From: Actinomycetes bacterium
GTDB lineage: Bacteria; Actinomycetota; Acidimicrobiia; Acidimicrobiales; Ilumatobacteraceae
Reading direction: 5' to 3'
Assembly: GCA_021414085.1 (NCBI GenBank)
Contig: JAIOPC010000017.1
Span: 186,001 to 250,000, forward strand
DNA length: 64,000 nt
Of this stretch, positions 7,549 through 16,759 are shown piece after piece; within the stretch, counting starts at the first letter, position 1; each line of letters opens with the position of its first letter. The notes under the pieces are model-generated. The model searched no databases. It was given only the letters and a program-made list of their open reading frames with translations, and was not told where the DNA came from. The position numbers and the translations under genes were made by a program.

Positions 7549-8574
7549 GTGCAAGCTGTCGACGTCGCAAAACGCCAAACGGTCGCAACCTCTCGGTGGT
7601 TGCATGGTCCGCTCAGCGACACGCTGCTGGGCTGGTGCTTCCTCCCAGTTGCCGTAGTCGTTCACTTGCTCGGCCCGAATCTTTCGGCCGTGCAAACCGT
7701 GGTGGGTTTGGTGTTTCTGCTGTCGTTTGCGCATCAACCGCTGACGCTCGGCTTGGTGTACGGCGATCCGGTGCAGCGCGCCGCTCACCGCAAGCTGTAT
7801 CAATGGGCGCCAGCGGTGGCCACGGTTGCGATCTTCATTGGCCTGTCGGTCAGTCTCACGTTGGTCGCCGCCATCGCTGCGCTGTGGAACGCCGAGCACA
7901 CGCTGATGCAGCGCTACGGCCTGATGCGCATTTATGGCCGCAAAGTGGGCGATCAGAACGGTCCGTTGGAGAAGCCGATGCTGATCGTGTGGCTAGTCGC
8001 GGCGCTTGCGTTCATCGGTGCCTATGTCGACCTTGAAGACTTGGTGCTGCGCTTGGGCCTCGATGAAACCAACGCGCGTGGCGTTCGGCTGCTCGATCCG
8101 CTGCGCGTTCCTGCGCAAGTGCTGTTCTGGGTAGCCGCCGTGGTTGGTTTCGGACTGGCCATGCGTTGGTGGCGCGCTGAACGCGCGCTGGGCGCGGCTG
8201 CCAGTCGACCGAAGCACCTGTACACGCTCGGCACCATCGGCCTACTGGTGGCTGTGATGATCGATCCGATTGCGGGCGTGGCCGGTTACGTGGCCGCGCA
8301 CGCGATCGAGTACTACGCCGTCGTGCATCGCAGCCTGCGCACTCGGCGCGACGATGCGCCGGTTGCACGTGCGACTCGTTCGGGCCTGCGTAGGTTCGCT
8401 GTGTATGCGGCCTACTTCGGTGCGATCACCGCGTTTGTGTGGGCAACGGCCGACGTGCTGGACGGTCGGGTCTACGCGTTCGCGATCTTGTTCTTCGGAG
8501 CGCTGCACATCCTGTACGACGGGTTCGTGTGGAAGCTGCGGCGACCGAATGTCGCCGCTTCCCTCGGCCTCTAA
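7549..8574 (+). CDS. polytopic membrane protein of unknown function
   Basis: 341 residues from GTG 7549, chosen because the frame upstream lies inside the preceding gene. It has seven to nine predicted membrane segments. Several histidines sit at membrane edges: SFAHQP, a conserved-looking WNAEHTLMQRYGLMRIYGRK loop, AHAIEYY and LHILYDGF near the end. This arrangement of polar motifs in helices suggests a membrane enzyme (hydroxylase, desaturase or Brp/Blh-like) more than a carrier, but I do not recognise the family and assign no reaction. It follows the ThiF gene by 23 bp on the same strand. Confidence 0.65.
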   Translation: MQAVDVAKRQTVATSRWLHGPLSDTLLGWCFLPVAVVVHLLGPNLSAVQTVVGLVFLLSFAHQPLTLGLVYGDPVQRAAHRKLYQWAPAVATVAIFIGLSVSLTLVAAIAALWNAEHTLMQRYGLMRIYGRKVGDQNGPLEKPMLIVWLVAALAFIGAYVDLEDLVLRLGLDETNARGVRLLDPLRVPAQVLFWVAAVVGFGLAMRWWRAERALGAAASRPKHLYTLGTIGLLVAVMIDPIAGVAGYVAAHAIEYYAVVHRSLRTRRDDAPVARATRSGLRRFAVYAAYFGAITAFVWATADVLDGRVYAFAILFFGALHILYDGFVWKLRRPNVAASLGL

Positions 8575-8638
8575 GGCGTTGACGTAAGGCACGTCGGCCC
8601 GTGACCGCGCCAGTGGTCCAACCGGTATCAGGTTCGTG

Positions 8639-8676
8639 GCGTCGGTGAGCGTTGAACAGCTCGGTCACGCCGACGC
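8639..8676 (+). repeat. bulged hairpin after the membrane-protein gene
   Basis: GCGTCGG (8639-8645) pairs with CCGACGC (8670-8676), and GAGC (8647-8650) with GCTC (8659-8662) inside it. There is no following T-run, so it is at best a weak terminator or mRNA-end structure for the gene ending at 8574. Confidence 0.35.
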
Positions 8677-8723
8677 TCATTCCAATTGGGTTTGAGGCCG
8701 AGCCGTGGCTCCGCATGGGCTGT

Positions 8724-8868
8724 TACAGTTTGATCGTGACGCTGTGCACGCTCCGGATCTTTAGGCCAATGCGGCCACCGAGCTACGCGTGCTGCGACAG
8801 AGATGACCCGGCGAGCTGACGCTCGCTGTTCGTCGATTTCTCTGTCCCTTCCATCTGAATGAGGTTCT
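8724..8868 (+). ncRNA. candidate structured 5' leader of the EamA transporter gene
   Basis: A TACAGT -10 box at 8724-8729 would start a transcript near 8736, giving a leader of about 130 nt before ATG 8869. Near its 3' end, ACAGAGA (8797-8803) pairs perfectly with TCTCTGT (8839-8845) and encloses a second perfect stem, GCGAGC (8811-8816) with GCTCGC (8821-8826), loop TGAC. A GAGG ribosome-binding site follows at 8861-8864. The layout is that of a cis-regulatory RNA, but it does not match the SAM, guanidine or other riboswitch consensus sequences I know. Confidence 0.4.
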
Positions 8869-9795
8869 ATGTCACGCGCACGCCTTTCGGCGTGGTCGCT
8901 GGTTGCTGCAGCTGCATGCTGGGGCACTGCGACCGCGATCAGCAAGCGAGCGGTCGAGGAGATCGCCCCACTCACCTTGCTCCCCATCGAACTCGCCGTC
9001 AGCGTCGCGGTGCTGCTCGCGGCATCAACGATCGCCGGTGACCGCACACTTCCGACCAGCAACCGTGCCGCTCTCGGCTGGCTCGGTGTTCTCAATCCGG
9101 GACTCTCGTACGCGCTGAGCCTCGCGGGTCTTGCGCGAATCACGGCGAGCTCGTCGGCGCTGCTCTGGGCTACCGAACCCATTCTGATCCTTGCGCTGGC
9201 ATGGCTTGTTTTGCGCCAACGACCCAGCACGCCAACTCTCGGATGCGCTGCGATCGCACTCGTCGGGGTGGTGCTCGTAGTTGCCCAACCCGGTATTCGA
9301 TTAAGCACAAGCGGCGTCGTGCTCACCGTCGCCGGTGTCGCGGCGTGTGCCGTTTACACCGTGCTCTCAAGCCAGTATCTCGGCGAGCACTCCACCCTCG
9401 GCGTGGTGCTGCTCCAGCAGAGCTCTGCGCTCGGCTTCGCTGTGTTCCTCGGCATAGGTGGACTCCTCACCGGGCACGCCGGATCGCTGGCAGACGTCTC
9501 CCTCACGGGGTGGGCCAGCGCACTCGCCGCCGGGGCGCTGTATTACGGGGTGGCGTTCTGGTTCTACGTCAATGGACTCCGCTCATGCTCCCCGACAGTC
9601 GCCGGGCTGTTCATCAACCTCGTGCCCGTGTTCGGGGTGTCGTCCGCAGCTCTGCTCCTCGGTGAGCGACTCGCTACCAGGCAGTGGATTGGATCAATGC
9701 TCATCCTTGCTGCCGTCACCGCCGTCGCCGTCATGCAATCAAAACGACCAAGCGCCGATCAGGTCGGCGAGGAGGGTCGTACTAAGAGTGTGTGA
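8869..9795 (+). CDS. EamA/DMT-family transporter
   Basis: 308 residues with ten predicted membrane helices in two EamA repeats (about 8-145 and 150-295), the standard drug/metabolite transporter layout. Members export amino acids, purines or other small metabolites through the cytoplasmic membrane; the substrate cannot be told from sequence. The start is ATG with GAGG 4 nt upstream. A structured leader precedes it, and the first copy of a dispersed repeat overlaps its last codons. Confidence 0.88.
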   Translation: MSRARLSAWSLVAAAACWGTATAISKRAVEEIAPLTLLPIELAVSVAVLLAASTIAGDRTLPTSNRAALGWLGVLNPGLSYALSLAGLARITASSSALLWATEPILILALAWLVLRQRPSTPTLGCAAIALVGVVLVVAQPGIRLSTSGVVLTVAGVAACAVYTVLSSQYLGEHSTLGVVLLQQSSALGFAVFLGIGGLLTGHAGSLADVSLTGWASALAAGALYYGVAFWFYVNGLRSCSPTVAGLFINLVPVFGVSSAALLLGERLATRQWIGSMLILAAVTAVAVMQSKRPSADQVGEEGRTKSV

Positions 9796-9814
9796 GGTTG
9801 CTGATGTCAGTTGG
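9776..9814 (+). repeat. dispersed repeat, copy A
   Basis: The first 26 bp match copy B (10483-10508) at 21 positions and copy C (10886-10911) at 18. A further 13 of 15 bp are shared with C, including the uninterrupted AGGTTGCTGATGTC. It spans the end of the EamA gene. Confidence 0.5.
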
Positions 9815-9816
9815 CC

Positions 9817-10455
9817 CTACCAGCGAACAACATTAAGGGCCGCAAGCCCCAGTTGCCTTCGCGTAGTGGCAACGTCCACGCTCACCTTCTCCCGCGCCGC
9901 TGACTTGCTGAGCCTCAGGTAGCTAGCTGCCAACTCCTGATCCACATCGTGGACGCGAGCACTCAGACGCGCAGTTCCGTCCGCGTCGCCCAACAAAGCA
10001 GAAGCGATACCAGCGTTGAGATCATCGCTTCCCTGTGTCAGTCGGCTGAGTGCGTCGGTGCCCTCGCCATGAGCAACGCGACGACGCGCCACAGCGCTAA
10101 CTGCGGCCGTGGCAACGCCCTCCATCGCCTGGCTAAACGCTTCCTCGTCGCCGTCAAGCGCGACGAACGTTGAACTACCGAGGGGACGTTCCGCGTTCTC
10201 GAAGCACAAGTGGTCACGCACTACCCAGAGGTGCTGCTCGCCGACGTTGAGATAGCAACCGGGACGATTGGGCAACGGCTGGAACTCGACATTGATTAGC
10301 CACCAGCCGTGATCATCAATCCACGTTCGGGATCGTCCCTTGCGGATCAGGCCCAACGGCGCGAGACGGTCCCTGGCAATTGCAGCAATTAGTCGGTCCG
10401 CCGCTTGCGCCACCGAACCAGAATGCCCAGGTTTCGATGCCAACACAAGTAACAC
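9817..10455 (-). CDS. DUF4304-like protein of unknown function
   Basis: 212 residues, soluble, with no signal peptide. The first half has the layout of DUF4304 proteins: a helix, then 'LGLIRKGRSRTWIDDHGWW' running into strands (INVEFQPLP, CYLNVGEQH). The second half is helical and alanine-rich. DUF4304 proteins have no known activity. The start is GTG 10455, with GTG 10446 as an alternative. It lies in opposite orientation between repeat copies A and B, so it looks like an independent unit rather than part of an operon. Confidence 0.6.
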   Translation of the reverse strand: MLLVLASKPGHSGSVAQAADRLIAAIARDRLAPLGLIRKGRSRTWIDDHGWWLINVEFQPLPNRPGCYLNVGEQHLWVVRDHLCFENAERPLGSSTFVALDGDEEAFSQAMEGVATAAVSAVARRRVAHGEGTDALSRLTQGSDDLNAGIASALLGDADGTARLSARVHDVDQELAASYLRLSKSAAREKVSVDVATTRRQLGLAALNVVRW

Positions 10456-10482
10456 AACCGACTGTCAATCGCGCCGGGAGGG

Positions 10483-10508
10483 GTCGTATTGAGAATGGAT
10501 GAGGTTGC
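10483..10508 (+). repeat. dispersed repeat, copy B
   Basis: It shares 21 of 26 bp with copy A, including the flanking GTCGTA and GAGGTTGC blocks. It lies between the divergent DUF4304-like and lipoprotein genes. Confidence 0.5.
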
Positions 10509-10566
10509 CCAATCCCACGTTGACCAGGTCGTGCTCGACGACTGCCCGCTCTATACGCTCACACCG

Positions 10567-10863
10567 GTGTCAAACGTCACGCGGGTCGCGGTATCGGGAG
10601 CGTCCTGCCTCGCTCTGACTCTTAGTGCTTGTGCAAGAGACAGTAAGCAGCCATCAACTCCAACAGCTGACGATGTGTGTATCAGCGGCGCGAGAACTCT
10701 GGGTTACAGCCCGTCCAACGTTGGTTTCATTTTCTACGATGTGCGACCTGAGGATCAGTCGGAAGTCGGGATGGTCTGTGTCGTGTCCGTGGGCGGTCAG
10801 CTGGTCGACATCTTCATACCGAAGGCCGGACCCCCAACTGAGATCGACTTCGCAGTCCCATGA
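10567..10863 (+). CDS. small putative lipoprotein
   Basis: 98 residues from GTG 10567; an in-frame start at 10489 exists but would put repeat copy B inside the gene and bury the signal. The N-terminus (VTRVAVSGASCLALTLSAC) is a lipoprotein signal peptide with lipobox LSAC and Cys22. The remaining 75 residues form a small exported domain (GYSPSNVGFIFYDVRPE, VCVVSVGGQLVDIF) of a family I do not recognise. It lies between repeat copies B and C. Confidence 0.5.
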   Translation: MSNVTRVAVSGASCLALTLSACARDSKQPSTPTADDVCISGARTLGYSPSNVGFIFYDVRPEDQSEVGMVCVVSVGGQLVDIFIPKAGPPTEIDFAVP

Positions 10864-10885
10864 CTGATTCGGTCCCGCATAAGGG

Positions 10886-10924
10886 GTGGCATTAGGAGTT
10901 GATCAGGTTGCTGATGTCGCTTGG
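10886..10924 (+). repeat. dispersed repeat, copy C
   Basis: It begins 23 bp after the lipoprotein stop. It shares AGGTTGCTGATGTC and the following TTGG with copy A, and 18 of the first 26 positions. Confidence 0.5.
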
Positions 10925-10958
10925 GCAGGCAGGCCATTTACGCGTCACACCGACCAGG

Positions 10959-10964
10959 TACGCT
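10959..10964 (+). promoter_or_regulatory. -10 box TACGCT for the DUF5678-like gene
   Basis: TACGCT ends 6 bp before ATG 10971, which supports this internal start and a leaderless transcript. Confidence 0.35.
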
Positions 10965-10970
10965 TCGTTC

Positions 10971-11159
10971 ATGGTGCGCACGCTTGATCTCTCGCAGTGG
11001 GCAGGTCGTTGGGTAGCCATCGACGCGTCGAATGAAGTGCGCTGCGATGCACCATCGTTGGCTCAACTCCTCGACGTCCTTGCTCTCCGTGAGGTCGGCG
11101 ATGTCGAAGTGATGAGGGCCCCTGCACCGGATGAGCCGGTGGTCTACGGGCTGGGCTGA
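10971..11159 (+). CDS. DUF5678-like small protein
   Basis: 62 residues from ATG 10971, chosen for the -10 box 6 bp upstream; the frame is open from 10899. The sequence QWAGRWVAIDASNEVRCDAP, then a helix (LAQLLDVLALREV), then VEVMRAPAP follows the DUF5678 layout: 'GkWVA', a strand, a helix, and a strand ending in 'vP'. No function is known for that family. It overlaps the next reading frame by up to 29 bp, as often seen when DUF5678 genes pair with retropepsin-like genes. Confidence 0.6.
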   Translation: MVRTLDLSQWAGRWVAIDASNEVRCDAPSLAQLLDVLALREVGDVEVMRAPAPDEPVVYGLG

Positions 11160-11412
11160 CGCCTGGCAATACGGGTACACAGACTTCGGAGAAGGCTACG
11201 GTCGAAGCCCGCACCCTGTCCTCCGAGCGGTGGTCGGAGTCGCTGCGCCAGGTGCTGCGAGCCGCTTCGCCGCCATCATCGATACCGGCGGCCCGATCAC
11301 CGTTGTCGCAGCCGAGGTATTGGGCTCCGGCGGCGATCCGGTTGATCGCATTACTGACACACACTCCGCGGGAGTGCGTGCTACGCGGGTAGCTCCTCAA
11401 GCGGTTGCTTGA
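11131..11412 (+). pseudogene. truncated retropepsin-like aspartyl protease
   Basis: 93 codons. The segment HPVLRAVVGVAAPG, then FAAIIDTGGPITVV, is the N-terminal lobe of a retroviral-type aspartyl protease: strands, then the catalytic D-T-G, then 'p.tvv'. Full-length bacterial relatives run to 120-150 residues with a second conserved loop, which is missing here. The frame ends inside the 3' end of the convergent EamA gene (31-bp overlap), so the C-terminus has probably been lost. It forms a pair with the DUF5678-like gene just upstream. Confidence 0.5.
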
Positions 11413-12256
11413 TCTCTTCGCGCTCTTGCGTGACGACTCCGGCGATCACCAGTCCCGCGCCGATGAGGTCGATGGGCGTCGGCCGCTGATCGAGCGCGAT
11501 GTAGCCGACAACCATCGCTGTCACCGGCAGCAAAGCAAGCATGAGCGCGAAGCGGCGGATCGGTATCCGACGAATCACGAACTGGTCGATCGTGTAGCCG
11601 ACTGCGCTGGAGAGCAAGCCGACGAGCAAACACTGCGTGAGTAGACGGCTGCTGCTCAACACCTCGCCGACTCCGCTGATGCCGAACGGAAGAATCACCA
11701 CCGAACCAATGACCAGTCCGACGGCCAATCCGCTGAGACCGCGGTCGAGTGATGCAACCCGGCGACCGAGCACGATGTACGCAGCCCACATCGCCGAGGC
11801 GCCGAGGATGAACGCGATGCCCAGCGGCTCACCACCGATCTCAACGCCCGACAGGATTGCGACGCCGCCAGCCGCCAGCAACAACGCGATCGTGTTGCGA
11901 CGTGTGCGTGTGAGCACCGCGGCGACCGAGATCGGGCCGATGAACTCGAGCACGACGCTCTTGCCGAGCGGCAGGCGATCGATGGCGAGGTAGAAGCACA
12001 GGTTCATCAGCGCGGTCGCGATTCCGAAGATCGCCGCGGCGCGCAGATCGGCGGCGGTCCATCCGCGCAATCGGCGCGCCGAGAGCATGAGAACGATCAC
12101 GGCACCTGCGGCGACGCGAAAGAACGCGACTGTCGCCGGCGGCAACTCTTGGAACAGCGTGACAGCAATCGCGGCCCCCGCGTATTGCGAGATGCCGGAG
12201 ATAGCGAACAACGCCTCCGGTGAGGCGGTGCGAGCAAACGCGGAAGGAGAACGCAA
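11381..12256 (-). CDS. EamA/DMT-family transporter (RhtA-like)
   Basis: About 291 residues with ten predicted helices in two EamA repeats. It begins with PEALFAISGISQYAGAAIAV and contains the RhtA-like segment FYLAIDRLPLGKSVVLEFIGP; RhtA proteins export threonine, homoserine or similar amino acids. The frame extends to 12313, but TTG 12256, just beyond the stop of the upstream aldolase gene at 12271, gives a natural N-terminus. It is probably co-transcribed with that gene. The substrate is uncertain. Confidence 0.82.
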   Translation of the reverse strand: MRSPSAFARTASPEALFAISGISQYAGAAIAVTLFQELPPATVAFFRVAAGAVIVLMLSARRLRGWTAADLRAAAIFGIATALMNLCFYLAIDRLPLGKSVVLEFIGPISVAAVLTRTRRNTIALLLAAGGVAILSGVEIGGEPLGIAFILGASAMWAAYIVLGRRVASLDRGLSGLAVGLVIGSVVILPFGISGVGEVLSSSRLLTQCLLVGLLSSAVGYTIDQFVIRRIPIRRFALMLALLPVTAMVVGYIALDQRPTPIDLIGAGLVIAGVVTQEREEIKQPLEELPA

Positions 12257-12270
12257 GGGCGAGTGGCGAG

Positions 12271-13083
12271 TCAGTCGAAGAGTTCGGGGTCGGTGCGGCA
12301 GATCTCCTGCCACAACGGCTGAAAGCTGAACCAGCCCGCCAGCGGGAACCCCGTCTGCCGTTGCGTGTATTCGGCCGACTCGTGCGGGATCTGCAGTGGA
12401 GTGCCAGCCGCCATCGCCAGTAGCTGCGCGTGGCAGCTGCGATCGAGGCTCAGGAACCAGAACGCGGCCTCATCGACGGTCTCGCCAACGGTGAACAGAC
12501 CGTGGTTCTGATGAATCGCGGCCTTGCCGGTGGGGAAGTGGGCCGCGAGTTCCTTGCCCGCTTCGACATCGAACACCACCTTGCCGCCCTGCGCACTAAT
12601 GACGGTGTGGTCGTTGTAGAAGATGCACGCGTCCTGCGTTAGCGGATCGAGCGGAATGCCGAGTGTGCTGAAGGCCTTGCCGTGCACGCTGTGGCTATGC
12701 GCGGCAGCAACGACGTCGGGACGCGCCTCGTGGATGGCCGAATGGATCACGAACGCTGCGCGGTTTACCGGGTGCTTGCCGTAGATGACGTTGCCGTCGT
12801 GATCGACCAGGATGAGGTCGCTGACCTTGGCATGGCGGAAGCTGATCGCAAACGGGTTGACCCAGAAGTACTCAGGGAACTCGGGATCGCGCACCGTGAT
12901 GTGCCCGGCGACGCCTTCGCCGAAACCGACACGACCGAAGATGCGCAGCGCACCGACCAACTTCTGCTTGCGGTGTAAACGCTCTTCTTCGATCGTGGCG
13001 AACGTTGGCGGACCGGCGAGCGCCACCTTCTTGGGGGTCAACGGCACCCCGTCGATTTCGCGGACGGTCTCGGTCGCTGTCAT
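12271..13083 (-). CDS. class II aldolase/adducin-family protein
   Basis: 270 residues. The aldolase/adducin domain spans about 35-230, with the metal ligands AHSHSVHGK and, further on, HQNHGLFTVGETVDEA. The closest functional group is FucA/AraD-like zinc enzymes, which cleave or epimerise sugar phosphates, but long members with this N-terminus are mostly of unknown substrate. The start codon is 6 bp from a TAACCT box (plus-strand 13090-13095). It is divergent from ridA with only 26 bp between start codons. Confidence 0.85.
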   Translation of the reverse strand: MTATETVREIDGVPLTPKKVALAGPPTFATIEEERLHRKQKLVGALRIFGRVGFGEGVAGHITVRDPEFPEYFWVNPFAISFRHAKVSDLILVDHDGNVIYGKHPVNRAAFVIHSAIHEARPDVVAAAHSHSVHGKAFSTLGIPLDPLTQDACIFYNDHTVISAQGGKVVFDVEAGKELAAHFPTGKAAIHQNHGLFTVGETVDEAAFWFLSLDRSCHAQLLAMAAGTPLQIPHESAEYTQRQTGFPLAGWFSFQPLWQEICRTDPELFD

Positions 13084-13089
13084 CTCGCC

Positions 13090-13095
13090 AGGTTA
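13090..13095 (-). promoter_or_regulatory. -10 box TAACCT for the class II aldolase gene
   Basis: Read on the minus strand, TAACCT ends 6 bp before ATG 13083, consistent with a leaderless transcript. Confidence 0.35.
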
Positions 13096-13109
13096 GGCAA
13101 GATGGGGAC

Positions 13110-13499
13110 ATGAATCGCGAAATCGCTCCTTCCTCGATCGCTGCACCTGCCGCTAACTACGCGCTCGCTGTGCAATCCGAGAATGTGACGGCTTGGCTGC
13201 ACACGAGCGGGATTGTGGGTGTTCGTCCGGATGGTTCGATTCCTGCCGACATCGCCGAACAGGCAGACGTGATTTGGGCGAGTTTGCAAGCACTGCTCGC
13301 CGAGGCGGGCATGATCGCTGGTGATGTCGTGAGCATCACGACGTATGTGGTCGCCGATCAGCTCGAGGCGTTACCGCAGGTGATGGCCGCCCGAGATCGC
13401 GCGCTGCAGGGACGTCGAGTCGCCAGCACTTTGGTGACGGTGCCGGCTTTGGCGCGACCACAGTGGAAGGTTGAGATTGCGCTGATCGCTGCTCGGTGA
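13110..13499 (+). CDS. RidA/YjgF-family protein
   Basis: 129 residues from ATG 13110. The family deaminates reactive enamine/imine intermediates that arise from PLP enzymes. The chorismate-mutase-like trimer fold is evident from LHTSGIVGVRPDG, the helix AEQADVIWASLQALLAEAG, SITTYVVADQ and the C-terminal VPALARPQWKVEIALIA. The usual R-x-x-V/K-V-E-I pattern near the end is only partly kept (ARPQWKVEI), so imine deaminase activity is likely but not certain. Confidence 0.85.
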   Translation: MNREIAPSSIAAPAANYALAVQSENVTAWLHTSGIVGVRPDGSIPADIAEQADVIWASLQALLAEAGMIAGDVVSITTYVVADQLEALPQVMAARDRALQGRRVASTLVTVPALARPQWKVEIALIAAR

Positions 13500-13523
13500 A
13501 GCACCGGTCGGGATTGATCGGCG

Positions 13524-13529
13524 TACGCT
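13524..13529 (+). promoter_or_regulatory. -10 box TACGCT for the acyl-CoA mutase gene
   Basis: TACGCT ends 9 bp before ATG 13539, which would start transcription within two or three bases of the start codon. Confidence 0.35.
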
Positions 13530-13538
13530 CGGTTCTCT

Positions 13539-15130
<1,592 letters not shown>

Positions 15131-15131
<1 letters not shown>

Positions 15132-15508
15132 TGATGAGCTGGCTCACCGCTCACGCCGATACCGAGAACTGCTACGTGACCACAAAGGGTCGCCGCACCG
15201 GCAACCCGCACGAGGTGGAGATCTGGTTCGGGGTCGTCGACGACACGTTGTATCTGATCAGCGGTAACGGGGCGAAAGCCGATTGGTATCGCAACGCGCT
15301 CGCGAGCCCAGGTGTGACGGTGCGGATTGCTGGCGATATTCGTGCCGGAGTCGCGCGGCCGGTAACCGACGCGGCGGAACGGCGCACCGTTGGCGAGCTG
15401 ATGGGCGCGAAGTATCCCTGGGATGGCGATGCATCGATCGGCTTGACGTTTGAGGCATGGTGCTTCGACGTGCCGTTGCTTGCGATCTCGGCGTGGTCGA
15501 CCGCATGA
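15131..15508 (+). CDS. DUF385/deazaflavin (F420)-dependent nitroreductase-family protein
   Basis: 125 residues. The split beta-barrel signature is TTKGRRTGNPHEVEIWF, with NGAKADWYRNALASPGVTVRI after it. This is the layout of the DDN/DUF385 family, which binds coenzyme F420 and reduces quinones or nitro compounds. It overlaps the mutase stop by one base and is followed by an ATGA overlap, so it is in a three-gene operon. F420 use fits the presence of cofD at 46.6 kb. The natural substrate is unknown. Confidence 0.82.
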
Positions 15509-16200
15509 AACGGCAAGCGCTGACGCCAGGCTCGTTGATCGAGGCCATCGGTGTTCGGGGCGCGATCGCCGGTGGGTTGGCGCTTGCGGTCGCCATCGGG
15601 CTTGCGACCTGCCGCCCCGACGAGTCGACCCCGCCCGACACGGTGGGTGTGGTGCCTGAGCAAACAACCACAACGTTGTTGGAGTTCATTCCCGACACGG
15701 ACCCGCCCGATCCAACCGCCGAGCCAACAGTGCCACCCCAGTCGTTGTTCGGCGGCGATCCGTGCCGCGCGCTTACCGCGCAGGACTTCACGGTGGTGAT
15801 CGCCGGGCTTGGGCGCGGTCAGCTCGTCGACGCCAGCCCATTGTCGGACGACGAGTGCGGCTATGTCGTCATTGTTGTCGGGCAGGAATACAACATCAGC
15901 GTGCAAGCGATCGATCCCACCGCGTTCGGTCGACCGCCCGCGGAGGATGAGGTTCGCACTGCGCTCACCGACATCGGGCTCGCCGCCTACATCGTCCCCG
16001 TCGATGCCGACTTCACTGTGTGGGTGAAGGTAGCTAACGGCTACTTCGTCGTCACCGCCCCCGACGAGGAACTTGCGCTGCACCTCGCCGAAGCTGCCGC
16101 CGGGCGAGCAGACGACCCCGCAGAAAGTCCACCGATTACGACTCCGATCACGAACCTGGCTGGCACCACTACACCTGTGGCGACGACCGCCGCTCCGTAA
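15505..16200 (+). CDS. exported or membrane-anchored protein of unknown function
   Basis: 231 residues from ATG 15505, which forms an ATGA overlap with the preceding stop; the open frame reaches back to 15457. One N-terminal hydrophobic segment (GAIAGGLALAVAIGLATC) could be an uncleaved anchor or a signal peptide ending in Cys. It is followed by a Pro/Thr/Glu-rich linker (residues 45-80), a globular part with paired cysteines (GGDPCRAL and DDECGYVV), and a Thr/Pro tail. I do not recognise the domain. The linker-domain-linker form is typical of actinobacterial surface proteins. Confidence 0.6.
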   Translation: MKRQALTPGSLIEAIGVRGAIAGGLALAVAIGLATCRPDESTPPDTVGVVPEQTTTTLLEFIPDTDPPDPTAEPTVPPQSLFGGDPCRALTAQDFTVVIAGLGRGQLVDASPLSDDECGYVVIVVGQEYNISVQAIDPTAFGRPPAEDEVRTALTDIGLAAYIVPVDADFTVWVKVANGYFVVTAPDEELALHLAEAAAGRADDPAESPPITTPITNLAGTTTPVATTAAP

Positions 16201-16204
16201 CTGC

Positions 16205-16759
16205 TTACTCGATGACGTTCAGCGTCGGGGCTGGGCGAGCTGGCACAGCCGCCGGAGTCGTCGCCCAGCCGAGGTAGATGATGGCGACGATCGTCGTGTC
16301 GGAATCGAAACCACACAGCTGCGCGGTCGCGTCGTTGGCGCCCTTCGGACACGAACTCCAGTAGCTCGCAAGCCCGTGGGCTGTTGCCGCCAGCAGGATG
16401 TTCTGAATGCCAGCGGCGACAGCGTCGCGATTCTCGGCGGTGCGCAGCTCGGTGTCGCCCGCCGCAGATCCGACGACCAAGACCGAGGGTGTACGCAAGT
16501 ACTTCGTGCGGGCCTTCGCGACCTTCTCGGGTGTGTCGCCGTGAGCTTCGATTGCGTCCGCAATCACGTCGCCAAGGCGGGCGCGGCCGTCGCCGTCGGC
16601 CAGCGCGAATCGCCAGGGCCACGTGCGTTTGTGGTTGGGAGCGAACTGGGCGAGATCGCACAACGCCATCACAACGTCGCGCGGTACAGCGACGTCTTTC
16701 TGCACTGCCATGCTGGTGCGTCGAGCGTGGGCGAGCTCAGCGAAGTCGTCGAGGTTCAT
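16205..16759 (-). CDS. nitroreductase-family protein
   Basis: 184 residues from ATG 16759, which makes an ATGA overlap with the stop of the upstream hydrolase gene. The FMN-binding nitroreductase fold is recognised from the N-terminal RRTSMAV helix-strand start, LAQFAPNHKRTWPWRFA (a variant of the usual 'aPS..n.QPw.f'), the AAGIQNILLAATAHGLASYW helix and the C-terminal YLGWATTP. Such enzymes reduce nitro groups, quinones or enoates with NAD(P)H. It is the last gene of the fadD-hydrolase-nitroreductase operon. Confidence 0.85.
   Translation of the reverse strand: MNLDDFAELAHARRTSMAVQKDVAVPRDVVMALCDLAQFAPNHKRTWPWRFALADGDGRARLGDVIADAIEAHGDTPEKVAKARTKYLRTPSVLVVGSAAGDTELRTAENRDAVAAGIQNILLAATAHGLASYWSSCPKGANDATAQLCGFDSDTTIVAIIYLGWATTPAAVPARPAPTLNVIE

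Noticed and set aside
8724-8868. known SAM or guanidine riboswitch
   Set aside because: The conserved loops of those classes (for example ACGR tetraloops or the SAM-IV core) are absent.
9776-10924. integron attC array
   Set aside because: The repeats lack clear RYYYAAC and GTTRRRY core sites and no integrase gene is present; retained only as a dispersed repeat.
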